Source: UBA2357 sp041916775
GTDB taxonomy: Bacteria > Pseudomonadota > Gammaproteobacteria > Burkholderiales > Rhodocyclaceae
Direction of reading: 5' to 3'
Assembly (NCBI GenBank): GCA_041916775.1
Contig: JAYRYZ010000020.1
Location: 39,870 to 103,869, forward strand
Length of the DNA stretch: 64,000 nucleotides
The notes beneath the pieces are model-generated. The model was not told where the DNA came from, made no database searches, and saw only the letters and a program-made list of their open reading frames with translations. Positions 43,165-52,085 of the stretch are shown piece by piece. The position numbers were made by a program, and so were the translations under genes. Numbering within the stretch: position 1 is the first letter of the stretch; each line of letters begins with the position of its first letter.

Positions 43165-44298
43165 ATGAGAATCAGCCAGACCTTCGATTCCGGCGCCATC
43201 GAGGTGGTGAGCCTGGATCAGCCCGACAACATCCGCCTGCGCCTGCGTGCCGACAATGCGTCGGACTTCCGCCAGTGGTTCCACTTCCGCCTGCAGGGCG
43301 CGGCTGGCAAGCGTTTGCGGATGGTGTTCGAGAATGCCGCCGATGCGGCCTACCCGGATTGGGCGGGCTACCGCTGCGTCGCGTCCTACGACCGGCGCAA
43401 CTGGTTCCGCATCCCCGCGACACGCTTCGAGGGCGGCGAGCTCATCGTCGAGCACACGCCCGAGCGCGACAGCATCTACTACGCCTACTTCGAGCCGTAT
43501 TCCCACGAGCGCCACCTGGACCTCATCGGTTCGGTCGAGCAGAGTCCGTTCGCACGTTGCGACTGCCTGGGCGTCACGGTGCAGGGCAGGGACCTCGACA
43601 GGGTCATCGTCGGCAGGCCCGCGCCCGGGCGCAAGCCGGTGTGGATCATTGCCCGCCAGCACCCGGGCGAGACGATGACCGAGTGGTTCGTCGAGGGCCT
43701 GCTGGAGCGTCTGCTCGATGCGGCCGATCCGGTGGCACGGCGCATCCGCGAGCACGCGGTGCTCTACATCGTGCCCAACATGAACCCGGACGGCGCGGCA
43801 CTCGGCAACCTGCGCACCAACGCGGCGGGGCGCAACCTCAACCGCGAGTGGCGCAACCCCGATCCGGACATGAGTCCCGAGGTCTTCCTCACGCGTGCGG
43901 CGATGGAGGCCACCGGCTGCGAGCTCTTCCTCGATATCCACGGCGACGAGAACATCCCCTACGTGTTCTTCTCGACGGCTGACGACGTGCCCGGCTACAC
44001 CGAGGCGGTGGGCGCGCAACAGCAGGCTTTCATCGAACACTTCCAGGCGGTGAGCCCGGACTTTCAGACCGAGCACGGCTACCCGTTGGGCAAGTTCGGC
44101 GAGGAACTGCTGACGCTGGGCAGCAAGTGGGTCGCGCATCGATTCCGATGCCTGTCGCTGACGCTGGAGATGCCGTTCAAGGACAACGCCAACTTGCCCG
44201 ACGGCCAGACCGGTTGGAACGGGCAGCGCAGCAAGCGCCTCGGTGCGGCGATGTTGAACCCCATCCTCGCGCATCTGGAAGCGGCGGCGCGGACCTGA
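43165..44298 (+). CDS. M14-family zinc carboxypeptidase (cytosolic CCP-like)
   Basis: 377 residues from ATG 43165 (GTGAGG in front). The N-terminal beta-sandwich domain (DNIRLRLRADNASDFRQWFH) is typical of cytosolic carboxypeptidase relatives. The peptidase domain has His166 and Glu169 (RQHPGETMTEWF), RTNAAGRNLNREW, the third zinc ligand His259 (LFLDIHGDEN) and the catalytic Glu in SLTLEMPFKD. No signal peptide, so it is cytoplasmic. Bacterial members are linked to peptide or peptidoglycan-fragment trimming, but the substrate is unknown here. Its stop abuts a MITE-like repeat. Confidence 0.88.
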   Translation: MRISQTFDSGAIEVVSLDQPDNIRLRLRADNASDFRQWFHFRLQGAAGKRLRMVFENAADAAYPDWAGYRCVASYDRRNWFRIPATRFEGGELIVEHTPERDSIYYAYFEPYSHERHLDLIGSVEQSPFARCDCLGVTVQGRDLDRVIVGRPAPGRKPVWIIARQHPGETMTEWFVEGLLERLLDAADPVARRIREHAVLYIVPNMNPDGAALGNLRTNAAGRNLNREWRNPDPDMSPEVFLTRAAMEATGCELFLDIHGDENIPYVFFSTADDVPGYTEAVGAQQQAFIEHFQAVSPDFQTEHGYPLGKFGEELLTLGSKWVAHRFRCLSLTLEMPFKDNANLPDGQTGWNGQRSKRLGAAMLNPILAHLEAAART

Positions 44299-44441
44299 GA
44301 GCTTGTGAAGAAATCGTCGCGAGCAGAGCCGAGTGCAAGGCGCGAGCGAGCGAACGACGAGACATATCGTATGGATAGGCGAGGAGTGAGCGAGTGAGCA
44401 ACGCCGCAATCGGCTCGCGCAGCAGATTGATTCACAGGCTC
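44299..44441. repeat. 143-base MITE-like imperfect palindrome
   Basis: The ends are inverted copies: GAGCTTGTGAA (44299) against TTCACAGGCTC (44431), and imperfect pairing extends inward about 35 bases (GCGAGCAGAGCCGA against TCGGCTCGCGCAGC). The interior has the tandem-like runs GCGAGCGAGCG and GAGTGAGCGAGTGAGC. No coding potential. It begins one base after the M14 stop. It looks like a non-autonomous intergenic repeat of the type scattered through Rhodocyclales genomes; copy number cannot be judged here. Confidence 0.6.
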
Positions 44442-44481
44442 TGAGTCGGATGAGACCGCCTCGCGCTGCTGCGCGAGGCAT

Positions 44482-45327
44482 TCAGGTGTCGGCGGGTGCC
44501 TCGAAAAGGTTGAGGATGCCGTCGAGGCCCACGTGGTCGAGGCAGCATCCCGCCACCGCCTTCAGCACCGGTTTGCCGCGGAAGGCCACGCCCAGGCCGG
44601 CCGCCTCGAGCATGGGAATGTCGTTGGCGCCATCGCCCGCGGCGATGACCTGATGCGGGGCAAGCCCGAGCCGGTCGCGTGTCGCGACGAGGATCTGGGC
44701 CTTGGCGCGTGCGTCGATCATGCGACCCGCGATCCGTCCGGTGAGTCGGCCGTCGGCCGCTTCGAGCGCGTTGCCGAAGGCCTCGTCGAAACCCAGCCGC
44801 GCCTTCAGCCGATCGGTGAAGTAGGTGAAGCCCCCCGAGACGAGCACGGTGTGAATGCCCGCCGCTTTGAGCTTCGCGAGCAGGCGCTCGACCCCCGGGT
44901 TGAGCAGCACGCGCTGGTCGTACACCTCGGCCAGCGCTTCCACACGCAGGCCCTTCAGGAGTGCGACCCGGCGGGTGAGCGACTCGGCGAACTCGATTTC
45001 GCCGCGCATCGAGGCCTCGGTGATCGCCGCGACCTCCGCTTTCAGCCCCTGCATGTCGGCGATCTCGTCGATGCACTCGATGGTGATCATCGTCGAGTCC
45101 ATGTCGGTGACGAAGAGGCCGAAGTCCGCGAGGCGCCGCCCCGGCACGGTCCACGCCCAGTCGAGGGCGGCTTGTGCGCACAGGCTCGCGAGCGTGTCGG
45201 CCGGGCTGGCGTCACGCAGACGAAAGGCCTGCGGCGTGACCTGCTCGATACGGCTGCAGCCGACCGCCTTCGCGATGGTCTTCAGCGCCAGGTTATCGAC
45301 ATCCTCGCCCTGGACGACAAGATCCAT
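44482..45327 (-). CDS. serB: Phosphoserine phosphatase
   Basis: 281 residues from ATG 45327, which shares one base with the aroG stop (TGATG). Last step of serine synthesis. N-terminal ACT-like domain, then the HAD core: motif I DMDSTM (Asp75 nucleophile, Asp77), motif II VLVSGGFTYF, motif III AAGDGANDIPML. The upstream part of the same frame has no homology, so it is excluded. Confidence 0.95.
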   Translation of the reverse strand: MDLVVQGEDVDNLALKTIAKAVGCSRIEQVTPQAFRLRDASPADTLASLCAQAALDWAWTVPGRRLADFGLFVTDMDSTMITIECIDEIADMQGLKAEVAAITEASMRGEIEFAESLTRRVALLKGLRVEALAEVYDQRVLLNPGVERLLAKLKAAGIHTVLVSGGFTYFTDRLKARLGFDEAFGNALEAADGRLTGRIAGRMIDARAKAQILVATRDRLGLAPHQVIAAGDGANDIPMLEAAGLGVAFRGKPVLKAVAGCCLDHVGLDGILNLFEAPADT

Positions 45328-46403
45328 CAGGCCTGGCTCCTGCCCGGCAGGATCTCGCGCAGCACCGCATGCGCGTCGCGGATCATCTCTTCGGTGGTGG
45401 GCCAGCTCACGCAGCCGTCGGTCACCGAGCAACCGTACTTGAGCTGGGACAGATCCTTGGGGATGGATTGGTTGCCGGCTTCGATGAAGCTCTCCACCAT
45501 CATGCCGACGACCGACCTGTTGCCCTCGCGGATCTGGTGGATCACGTCCTTCATCACCAGTGGCTGCAGCTCGGGCTTCTTCCAGCTGTTTGCGTGCGAG
45601 CAGTCGACGACGATGTTCTTCGCGAGCTTCGCCTTGTCGAGCGCCTGCTCGGCGAGCGAGATCGACACCGAGTCGTAGTTCGGCCGGCCGCCGCCGCCGC
45701 GCAGCACCACATGGCCATAGCGGTTGCCGCGGGTGCGCAGGATCGCCGACTGACCACGGCCGTTGATGCCGAGGAAGCTGTGCGGGCTGGCCGCCGACAG
45801 GATGGCATTGATCGCGACGTCCAGATCGCCGTCGGTGGCGTTCTTGAAGCCCACCGGCGTCGATAGCCCGGAGGACATCTCGCGGTGGGTCTGCGATTCC
45901 GAGGTGCGCGCGCCGATCGCGGTCCAGGAGATCAGGTCGCCGTAGTATTGCGGTGCGATCGGGTCGAGCGCCTCGGTCGCGGTCGGCAGGCCGAGCTCGC
46001 AGATGTCGCGCAGGAACTGGCGCGCGCGCCGCATGCCCTCGTCGATCTTGAACGAATCGTCCATGTGGGGGTCGTTGATGAAACCCTTCCAGCCCACCGA
46101 AGTGCGCGGCTTCTCGAAATACACCCGCATCACCAGCAGCATCGTCTCGGACACTTCCTCGGCGAGCGCCTTCAGCCGCCGCGCATAATCCAGTCCGGCG
46201 ACCGGATCATGGATGGAGCACGGCCCGACGACGATGAAGAGACGCGGATCCTTGCGATCCAGAATGTTGTTCAGCGCAATCCGCCCCTTCAGCACGGTAT
46301 CCGCTGCGGCATCCGTCAGCGGAATCTCGGCCTTGATCTCCTCCGGCGACGGCATGTGGTCGGCCGCGAGGATGTTGAGGTTTTCGGTCTGGGCGGTGGT
46401 CAT
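45327..46403 (-). CDS. aroG: 3-deoxy-7-phosphoheptulonate synthase (class I, AroFGH type)
   Basis: 358 residues. First step of aromatic amino-acid synthesis, joining PEP and erythrose-4-phosphate; metal-dependent and normally feedback-inhibited. Motifs: LFIVVGPCSIHDP, VYFEKPRTSVGWKGFINDPH, GARTSESQTHREMSSGL, VDCSHANSWKKP and the C-terminal SVTDGCVSWPTTEEM. Which amino acid inhibits it cannot be told. One-base overlap with serB forms a two-gene operon. Confidence 0.95.
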   Translation of the reverse strand: MTTAQTENLNILAADHMPSPEEIKAEIPLTDAAADTVLKGRIALNNILDRKDPRLFIVVGPCSIHDPVAGLDYARRLKALAEEVSETMLLVMRVYFEKPRTSVGWKGFINDPHMDDSFKIDEGMRRARQFLRDICELGLPTATEALDPIAPQYYGDLISWTAIGARTSESQTHREMSSGLSTPVGFKNATDGDLDVAINAILSAASPHSFLGINGRGQSAILRTRGNRYGHVVLRGGGGRPNYDSVSISLAEQALDKAKLAKNIVVDCSHANSWKKPELQPLVMKDVIHQIREGNRSVVGMMVESFIEAGNQSIPKDLSQLKYGCSVTDGCVSWPTTEEMIRDAHAVLREILPGRSQA

Positions 46404-46499
46404 GATGCGCTCGCTTCGCTGAAACTGACGGGGCCGAGATTGTAACCCGGAGAGGGGGGCGGCGGCGCGCAGCTGGGGACTTGATGGGGCTGTCTTTGC

Positions 46500-46517
46500 T
46501 GTAGTAATGTGTCTACA
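46500..46517 (+). promoter_or_regulatory. Inverted repeat upstream of the Phd/VapC module (likely operator)
   Basis: TGTAG-N8-CTACA (46500-46504 and 46513-46517), about 28 bases before the antitoxin ATG. Antitoxins of this class usually bind such repeats to repress their own operon. Confidence 0.5.
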
Positions 46518-46544
46518 TCATTAAACGGGATAGGAGACTTCGCC

Positions 46545-46799
46545 ATGACAATCACGACCCTGTCCAGCCGGGAGTTGAATCAGGACGTCTCCCGCGCGAA
46601 GAAGGCGGCGATGAACGGGCCGGTGATCATCACCGATCGCGGCAAGCCCGCCCATGTACTGCTGAGCATCGAGGAGTACCAAAGACTCACGCGGCAACGG
46701 AGAAACATCGCCGATGCCTTGTCCATGCCGGAATCAGCCGACATCGACTTCGATCCCCCGCGGGCGAACATCGCGTTGCAGCCGGCCGATCTTTCATGA
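46545..46799 (+). CDS. Phd/YefM-family antitoxin
   Basis: 84 residues from ATG 46545 with TAGGAGA in front. Typical start MTITTLSSRELNQDVSRAKK, then GPVIITDRGKPAHVLLSIEEYQRL, the Phd DNA-binding/dimer fold. The acidic C-terminal tail (PESADIDFDPPRA) wraps the toxin. It overlaps the PIN toxin gene by four bases. Confidence 0.92.
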   Translation: MTITTLSSRELNQDVSRAKKAAMNGPVIITDRGKPAHVLLSIEEYQRLTRQRRNIADALSMPESADIDFDPPRANIALQPADLS

Positions 46800-47236
46800 T
46801 GTTCATTCTCGACACCAACGTGGTTTCCGAACTGCGCAAGGTACGCAGCAAGCGCGCGGACCCCAAGGTTGCGACCTGGGTCGCGAGTGTCGATGCCGCC
46901 GACCTCTTCGTTTCTGCCATCACGATCATGGAGCTGGAACTCGGCGTGTTGTCGATTGAGCGCAGGGACGACGCGCAGGGTGCTCTGCTTCGTCAGTGGC
47001 TCGAGCAGCATGTCCTGCCGGAGTTCTCGGGGCGCATACTTCCAGTGGATACGCCTGTCGCGCGGCGCTGCGCCCGCCTGCATGTGCCCGACCGACAGAG
47101 CGAGCGCGATGCATTGATCGCGGCAACGGCGCTCATGCACGGGATGACGCTTGCCACACGTAACGTGACTGATTTTGCAGCGACCGGTGTTCCCATCCTC
47201 AACCCGTGGGAGTCTGGCGGCCAGGGTTTGGAATAG
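46796..47236 (+). CDS. VapC-type PIN-domain toxin
   Basis: 146 residues. PIN-domain ribonuclease: FILDTNVVSELRK (first acidic residue), ITIMELELGV (Glu), and QSERDALIAATALMHGMTLA followed by TRNVTDF with the remaining Asp residues. The catalytic acidic set looks intact. VapC toxins usually cleave initiator tRNA or rRNA; the target here is unknown. Complete, intact pair with the upstream Phd-type antitoxin. Confidence 0.92.
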   Translation: MMFILDTNVVSELRKVRSKRADPKVATWVASVDAADLFVSAITIMELELGVLSIERRDDAQGALLRQWLEQHVLPEFSGRILPVDTPVARRCARLHVPDRQSERDALIAATALMHGMTLATRNVTDFAATGVPILNPWESGGQGLE

Positions 47237-47258
47237 GTGTTCCCGTGTTGTCCGGCAC

Positions 47259-48317
47259 TCACCCCTCCAGCGTCTCCAGCATCCGTGAGCGCCAGTCGAG
47301 GACCGCGGTGCGCACATGCATGCGTGGGGCGAGGTCGGGGAACTCGCTGCGGATGACGTCGGCGGCGAAGCCGCACATGAAGCGGCTCTTGAGGATGGCG
47401 CGGGCACGCTCCATGCCGATCTCGTGGTAGGGCACGGTGGCGAGTAGCAGGAAGCCGTCGTCCGGGATGCGGCCGTGGCGCATGTTGGCCTGGATGATCA
47501 TCGCCGCCTTGCGGATCGGATCGGCGAGGTTGGGGCTGTAGGGGCCGATGATGAGCGCGCGGTTCGGGAGGTGGAGCCAGTCGAAGCCGCGGCCGATGCA
47601 GATCATCCATTCGCGGTGTTCGATGTCGATCTCGCGGCTCTGGCGCTGCACCTCGGCGATGTGGGCGAGGTTGCCATGCAGCAGTGGCAGGAAATCCGCG
47701 TGCACCTGGGCGGGCATGTCGGGGTAGAGGCGCTCGAGCAGGTTGGGTAGCGCATGGGCGTCGGCCTCGTCGCAGTCGGCGAGATCCACCCGCTCGCCGT
47801 GCTTGCCGTGCAGCACCAGCGAGTCGCCGTCGGTTTCGAAGCCGCACACCAGCGGATACACCGTCTCGTGGCCGTCGCCGAAGGTGAAGGCGAACTGTGC
47901 CCGTACCGACTCGGTGTGGGCCTGGGCGGCGGCGGTGTCGTAGTCGAAGCCGGCACAACCGCGGCGCGGGTCGCCCTTCGAGTAGTGATAGGTGATCAGC
48001 GCCAGCGCACGCCGGCCGGATGAGACGACGCGCTGAATGTGGTGCGACAGCACCTCGCCCAGATGCGGCCAGCCGAGGTCGAAGCGCCCGCCGAGGTTGC
48101 GGAAGGGCTGGATGATGCCCACCGGAGTGTTGGTTGCCACCGACAGGTTGATGCGCCCGTCCATGCACTTGAGCACCGAGATGTCGGTGGGGTGTTCGGC
48201 GAGATAGCGGCGACGCGACAACCAGGCCTCGGGGCTGCGGAAGGTCTCGGAGTGACGCTGCGCATGCTCGAACAGCCAGGCGATGCGCTCGGCGATGGGT
48301 TTGCGGGTGTTCTCCAT
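47259..48317 (-). CDS. CsoSCA-like putative carbonic anhydrase, not in a carboxysome locus
   Basis: 352 residues. Near the N-terminus Cys51-Met-Asp53-Gly-Arg55 gives the C-x-D-x-R zinc and gate motif shared by beta-type and carboxysomal (CsoSCA) carbonic anhydrases. His111 and Cys121 (HYSKGDPRRGC) supply the other two ligands, close to the H-x10-C spacing of CsoSCA. Neighbouring blocks NTPVGIIQPFRNLGGRFDLG and HREWMICIGRGFDWLHLPN are conserved-looking. No shell protein or RuBisCO gene is near. Function as a CO2-hydrating enzyme is inference from ligand pattern; I recall homologues annotated as 'carboxysome shell carbonic anhydrase domain'. It is monocistronic, convergent with the VapC gene. 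Confidence 0.65.
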   Translation of the reverse strand: MENTRKPIAERIAWLFEHAQRHSETFRSPEAWLSRRRYLAEHPTDISVLKCMDGRINLSVATNTPVGIIQPFRNLGGRFDLGWPHLGEVLSHHIQRVVSSGRRALALITYHYSKGDPRRGCAGFDYDTAAAQAHTESVRAQFAFTFGDGHETVYPLVCGFETDGDSLVLHGKHGERVDLADCDEADAHALPNLLERLYPDMPAQVHADFLPLLHGNLAHIAEVQRQSREIDIEHREWMICIGRGFDWLHLPNRALIIGPYSPNLADPIRKAAMIIQANMRHGRIPDDGFLLLATVPYHEIGMERARAILKSRFMCGFAADVIRSEFPDLAPRMHVRTAVLDWRSRMLETLEG

Positions 48318-48465
48318 GCGTGACTCCCGGTTCTGACCTCGGCTGCAACCTTGCCGAAAGCCGCACGCGCGGTCAATGGCCGCCCTGCGCCGGAAAGCGT
48401 GCGGTGGCGGTTCTCCCGGCTCTACCGTCGCTCGCTGCCCTGTGATGTTCGATGTCTCCGGGCGC

Positions 48466-51400
48466 TCAGTCCGCCCTGACCGCCGTCAGCAACTCGCGGA
48501 CAGCCTGCGCGCGCTGGCGCAGGTCGGGCAGGGCGATCTTGCGCACCAGCTTGTCCGGCCCGGCCATGCGGGTGTTGCGGTCCTTCTGGATCAGCATGAT
48601 GACCTTCACCGGGTCGATCGCCGCATCCGACGAGAACTGCACCGTGATCTGCGCCTCCGAGGCATCCAGCTTGGCGACCCCGAACGGCCGGGTCAGCACG
48701 CGCAGGCGGTGTGTCTCGACCAGCGCCTGGGTCTGCGGCGGCAGCTCGCCGAAGCGGTCGATGAGCTCTTCCTGCAGGCTCTTCAGGTCCTCGTCGTCTT
48801 CGCAGTTGGCGAGGCGCTTGTAGAGGGTGAGGCGCTCCTGCACGTCCGGGCAGTAGGCGCTGGGCAGCAGCGCCGGGGTGTGAAGGTTGATCTCCGAGAC
48901 CACCTCCAGCGGCTGCGTGAGATCCGGCTCCTTGCCGGCCTGCAGGTCGCGCACTGCGCGCTTCAACATCTCGGTGTAGAGCGAGAAGCCCACCTGCTGG
49001 ATCTCGCCCGACTGGTTCTCGCCCAGCACCTCGCCGGCGCCGCGGATCTCGAGGTCGTGCATCGCGAGGTAGAAGCCCGAACCGAGGTCTTCCATCATCG
49101 TGATCGCCTCCAGCCGTTTCGCTGCCAGCGCGGTGGGCTTGGCGTGCGCGTCGGTGAGGAGGTACGCGTAGGCCTGGTGGTGGCTGCGCCCGACGCGGCC
49201 GCGCAACTGGTGGAGCTGGGCGAGGCCGAAGCGGTCGGCGCGGTTGATGATGATGGTGTTGGCGCTCGGGATGTCGATACCGGTTTCGATGATGGTGGTG
49301 CACAGCAGCAGGTTGGCGCGCTGCTGGGTGAAGTCGCGCATCACCCGCTCGAGTTCGCGCTCGGGCAGCTGGCCGTGGCCGATCGCGATGCGCGCCTCGG
49401 GCAGCAGCTCGGCGAGGCTGTTGCGCATGTTCTCGATGGTGTCGACCTCGTTGTGCAGGAAGTACACCTGGCCGCCGCGCTTGAACTCGCGCAGCACCGC
49501 TTCGCGCACGATCCCCTTGCTGAAGCCGTGCACGAAGGTCTTGATCGCAAGGCGTTTCTGCGGCGGCGTGGCGATCACCGAGAACTCGCGCAGGCCTTCC
49601 AGCGCGAGGCCCAGGGTGCGCGGGATCGGCGTCGCGGTGAGGGTGAGGATGTCCACCTCGCTGCGCAGCGTCTTCAGCGCCTCCTTCTGGCGCACGCCGA
49701 AGCGATGCTCCTCGTCGATGATGACGAGGCCCAGGCGCTTGAACTGCACATCCTTCTGCAGCAGCCGGTGGGTGCCGATGATGATGTCCACCTTGCCCTC
49801 GCCGAGCAGCTTCAGGGCCTCGGCCTGCTCCTTCGCAGACTTGAAGCGCGACAACTCGGCGACCTTGATCGGCCAGTCGGCGAAGCGGTCGGAGAAGGTC
49901 TGGTAGTGCTGCTCGGCGAGCAGTGTGGTGGGGGTGAGCACCACCACCTGCTTGCCGTCGGCGACCGCGACGAAGGCGGCACGCAGTGCCACCTCGGTCT
50001 TGCCAAAGCCGACGTCGCCGCACACCAGGCGGTCCATTGGACGGCCGGACTTCATGTCCGCGACCACCGCATCGATCGCTGCCTGCTGGTCGGGCGTGGT
50101 CTCGAAGCCGAAGCCCTCGGCGAAGGCTTCCAGGTCGTGCTGCCTGAAGTCGAAGCGGTGGCCGGGTCGGGCGGCGCGCTGGGCATACAGGGCGAGGAGC
50201 TCGGCGGCGGTGTCGCGCACCTGCATCGCCGCCTTCTTCTTGGCCTTCTCCCACTGGCCGCTGCCGAGCCGGTGCAACTCGACGGCCTCCGGGTCGGCGC
50301 CGGCGTAGCGGGTGATCACGTGCAACTGCGACACCGGCACGTAGAGCTTGTCGCCGTTGGCGTACTCGAGGTGCAGGAACTCGGTGTCGCCCTCGCCGAG
50401 ATCCATGTGCACCAGACCCATGTAGCGGCCGATACCGTGCGAGACATGCACCACCGGATCGCCCGGCTTGAGCTCCGAGAGGTCGCGCAGCCAGCCCTCC
50501 ATCGTCGCGGCCTTGCGATTGTCGCGGCGGCTGCGGGTACGGGCGGTGGCAGCGTAGAGTTCGGTCTCGGTGATCAGCGCGAGTCCGGCTGCAGGCAGCA
50601 CGAAGCCGTTGGCGAGCGGCCCGACACCCAGCGCGAAGCGCTCGCCGCCAGCGACGAAGCCGGCGAAGTCTGCGCTTGCCGCAGGCTTGAGGCCGTACTC
50701 GGCGAGGAACTCGGCGATCGTCTCGCGCCGCCCGGCGGATTCCGCCAGCACCAGCACGCGCAGGCCGTCGCCGCCGTGGCTGTCGATGAAGGCCTTCAGG
50801 CGATGCAGCGGGTCGCTCGCCTTGCGCTCCACCGAGATGTCGGGCAGCGCGACCGCAGCGGCGTCTGTCGCGTCGCCGGCAGCGGGGTCGAGCTGGTAGC
50901 GGCCGCGCGCCTTGAGCGCGACGAAGAAGGACTCCTGATCGAGAAACAGCGCCTCGGGCGGCAGCACCGGTCGGCTGCGGTCGCCCTTGAGGAGGTCGTG
51001 GCGCGAGCGGGTGTCGCGCCAGAATTCGTCGATGGCCGCGGGGACGTCGTGGTGCAGCAGTACCTCGGCGTCGCCCGGCAGGTAATCGAGCAGGGTCGCG
51101 GTGCTATCGAAGAAGAGTGGCAGAAAGTACTCGATGCCGGCCGGCGCGATGCCGTTGGAGACGTCCTTGTAGAGCGTCACGCGCGAGGGGTCGCCCTCGA
51201 ACTCCTCGCGGAAGCGGCTGCGAAAGCGCGTGCGGCCCGCGTCGTCGAGCGGAAACTCGCGCGCCGGCAGCATGCGGATCTCGGGCACCGGATAGACGGT
51301 GCGCTGGGTGTCCGGGTCGAAGGTCTTGATCGTCTCGACCTCGTCGTCGAAGAGGTCGATACGGAAGGGCAGCGCTGCGCCCATCGGGAAGAGGTCGATC

Positions 51401-51915
51401 AGCCCGCCGCGCACCGAGAACTCGCCCGGGCTCACCACCTGCGTGACGTGTGCGTAGCCCGCCACTGCCATCTGCGTGCGCAACTGCTCGACGTTGAGCC
51501 GCTCGCCCTGCTTGACGAAGAAGGTGTAGGCGGCGAGGAAGGCCGGCGGTGCCATGCGGTAGAGCGCGGTGGAGGCCGGCACCAGCACCACGTCGGCTTC
51601 GCCGCGCGACAGGGCGTAGAGCGTGGACAGGCGCTCGGAGATCAGGTCCTGGTGCGGCGAGAAGCTGTCGTAGGGCAGCGTCTCCCAGTCGGGCAGCAGA
51701 TGCGCGCGCAGCGATGGGGCGAACCACGCAAGCTCTGCGTGCAGGCGCTGCGCATCGAGCGGATTCGCCGTCACCACCAGCAGGCAGCGGCCGCGCGCGG
51801 CGAGCGCCGCGATGGCGAGCGAGTCGGCGGAGCCGGCGAGTGCAGGGAGCGCGACGCGGGCACCGGCACGCGGCGCCTGAACGGCTCCGAGGGACGGCAT
51901 CAGATCTGCTTGCAT
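48466..51915 (-). CDS. mfd: Transcription-repair coupling factor Mfd
   Basis: About 1,149 residues from ATG 51915 (ATGs at 51954 and 51900 are alternatives; none has a clear ribosome site). It removes RNA polymerase stalled at DNA damage and recruits UvrA. N-terminal UvrB-like module (LPDWETLPYDSFSPHQDLIS), an RNA-polymerase-interacting CarD-like domain (GDPVVHVSHGIGRYMGLVHM), and RecG-like helicase motifs (RLVCGDVGFGKTEVALRAAF, VDIIIGTHRLLQ, IDEEHRFG, TATPIPRTL). The C-terminal TRCF domain is complete. Length is normal. Confidence 0.97.
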   Translation of the reverse strand: MQADLMPSLGAVQAPRAGARVALPALAGSADSLAIAALAARGRCLLVVTANPLDAQRLHAELAWFAPSLRAHLLPDWETLPYDSFSPHQDLISERLSTLYALSRGEADVVLVPASTALYRMAPPAFLAAYTFFVKQGERLNVEQLRTQMAVAGYAHVTQVVSPGEFSVRGGLIDLFPMGAALPFRIDLFDDEVETIKTFDPDTQRTVYPVPEIRMLPAREFPLDDAGRTRFRSRFREEFEGDPSRVTLYKDVSNGIAPAGIEYFLPLFFDSTATLLDYLPGDAEVLLHHDVPAAIDEFWRDTRSRHDLLKGDRSRPVLPPEALFLDQESFFVALKARGRYQLDPAAGDATDAAAVALPDISVERKASDPLHRLKAFIDSHGGDGLRVLVLAESAGRRETIAEFLAEYGLKPAASADFAGFVAGGERFALGVGPLANGFVLPAAGLALITETELYAATARTRSRRDNRKAATMEGWLRDLSELKPGDPVVHVSHGIGRYMGLVHMDLGEGDTEFLHLEYANGDKLYVPVSQLHVITRYAGADPEAVELHRLGSGQWEKAKKKAAMQVRDTAAELLALYAQRAARPGHRFDFRQHDLEAFAEGFGFETTPDQQAAIDAVVADMKSGRPMDRLVCGDVGFGKTEVALRAAFVAVADGKQVVVLTPTTLLAEQHYQTFSDRFADWPIKVAELSRFKSAKEQAEALKLLGEGKVDIIIGTHRLLQKDVQFKRLGLVIIDEEHRFGVRQKEALKTLRSEVDILTLTATPIPRTLGLALEGLREFSVIATPPQKRLAIKTFVHGFSKGIVREAVLREFKRGGQVYFLHNEVDTIENMRNSLAELLPEARIAIGHGQLPERELERVMRDFTQQRANLLLCTTIIETGIDIPSANTIIINRADRFGLAQLHQLRGRVGRSHHQAYAYLLTDAHAKPTALAAKRLEAITMMEDLGSGFYLAMHDLEIRGAGEVLGENQSGEIQQVGFSLYTEMLKRAVRDLQAGKEPDLTQPLEVVSEINLHTPALLPSAYCPDVQERLTLYKRLANCEDDEDLKSLQEELIDRFGELPPQTQALVETHRLRVLTRPFGVAKLDASEAQITVQFSSDAAIDPVKVIMLIQKDRNTRMAGPDKLVRKIALPDLRQRAQAVRELLTAVRAD

Positions 51916-52085
51916 GGATGCAGGGGACGAGACGGAACGTGACGAGCTTGACATGGCTGGAAGCGCCGCGTCCGGTGCGCAATGCAGCCGGCGGCTGGAA
52001 CCTGTGGGCATCGGGAAGCGGCGAGGATACCGCAATTCGGTGCGACCGGTTGGGTGTCGGCCCGCCGAGCTCCAGTCGGACGGCC

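Noticed and set aside
48376..51942. 1,188-codon open frame antisense to mfd
   Set aside because: Same high-GC shadow effect; composition is low-complexity and mfd is complete on the other strand.
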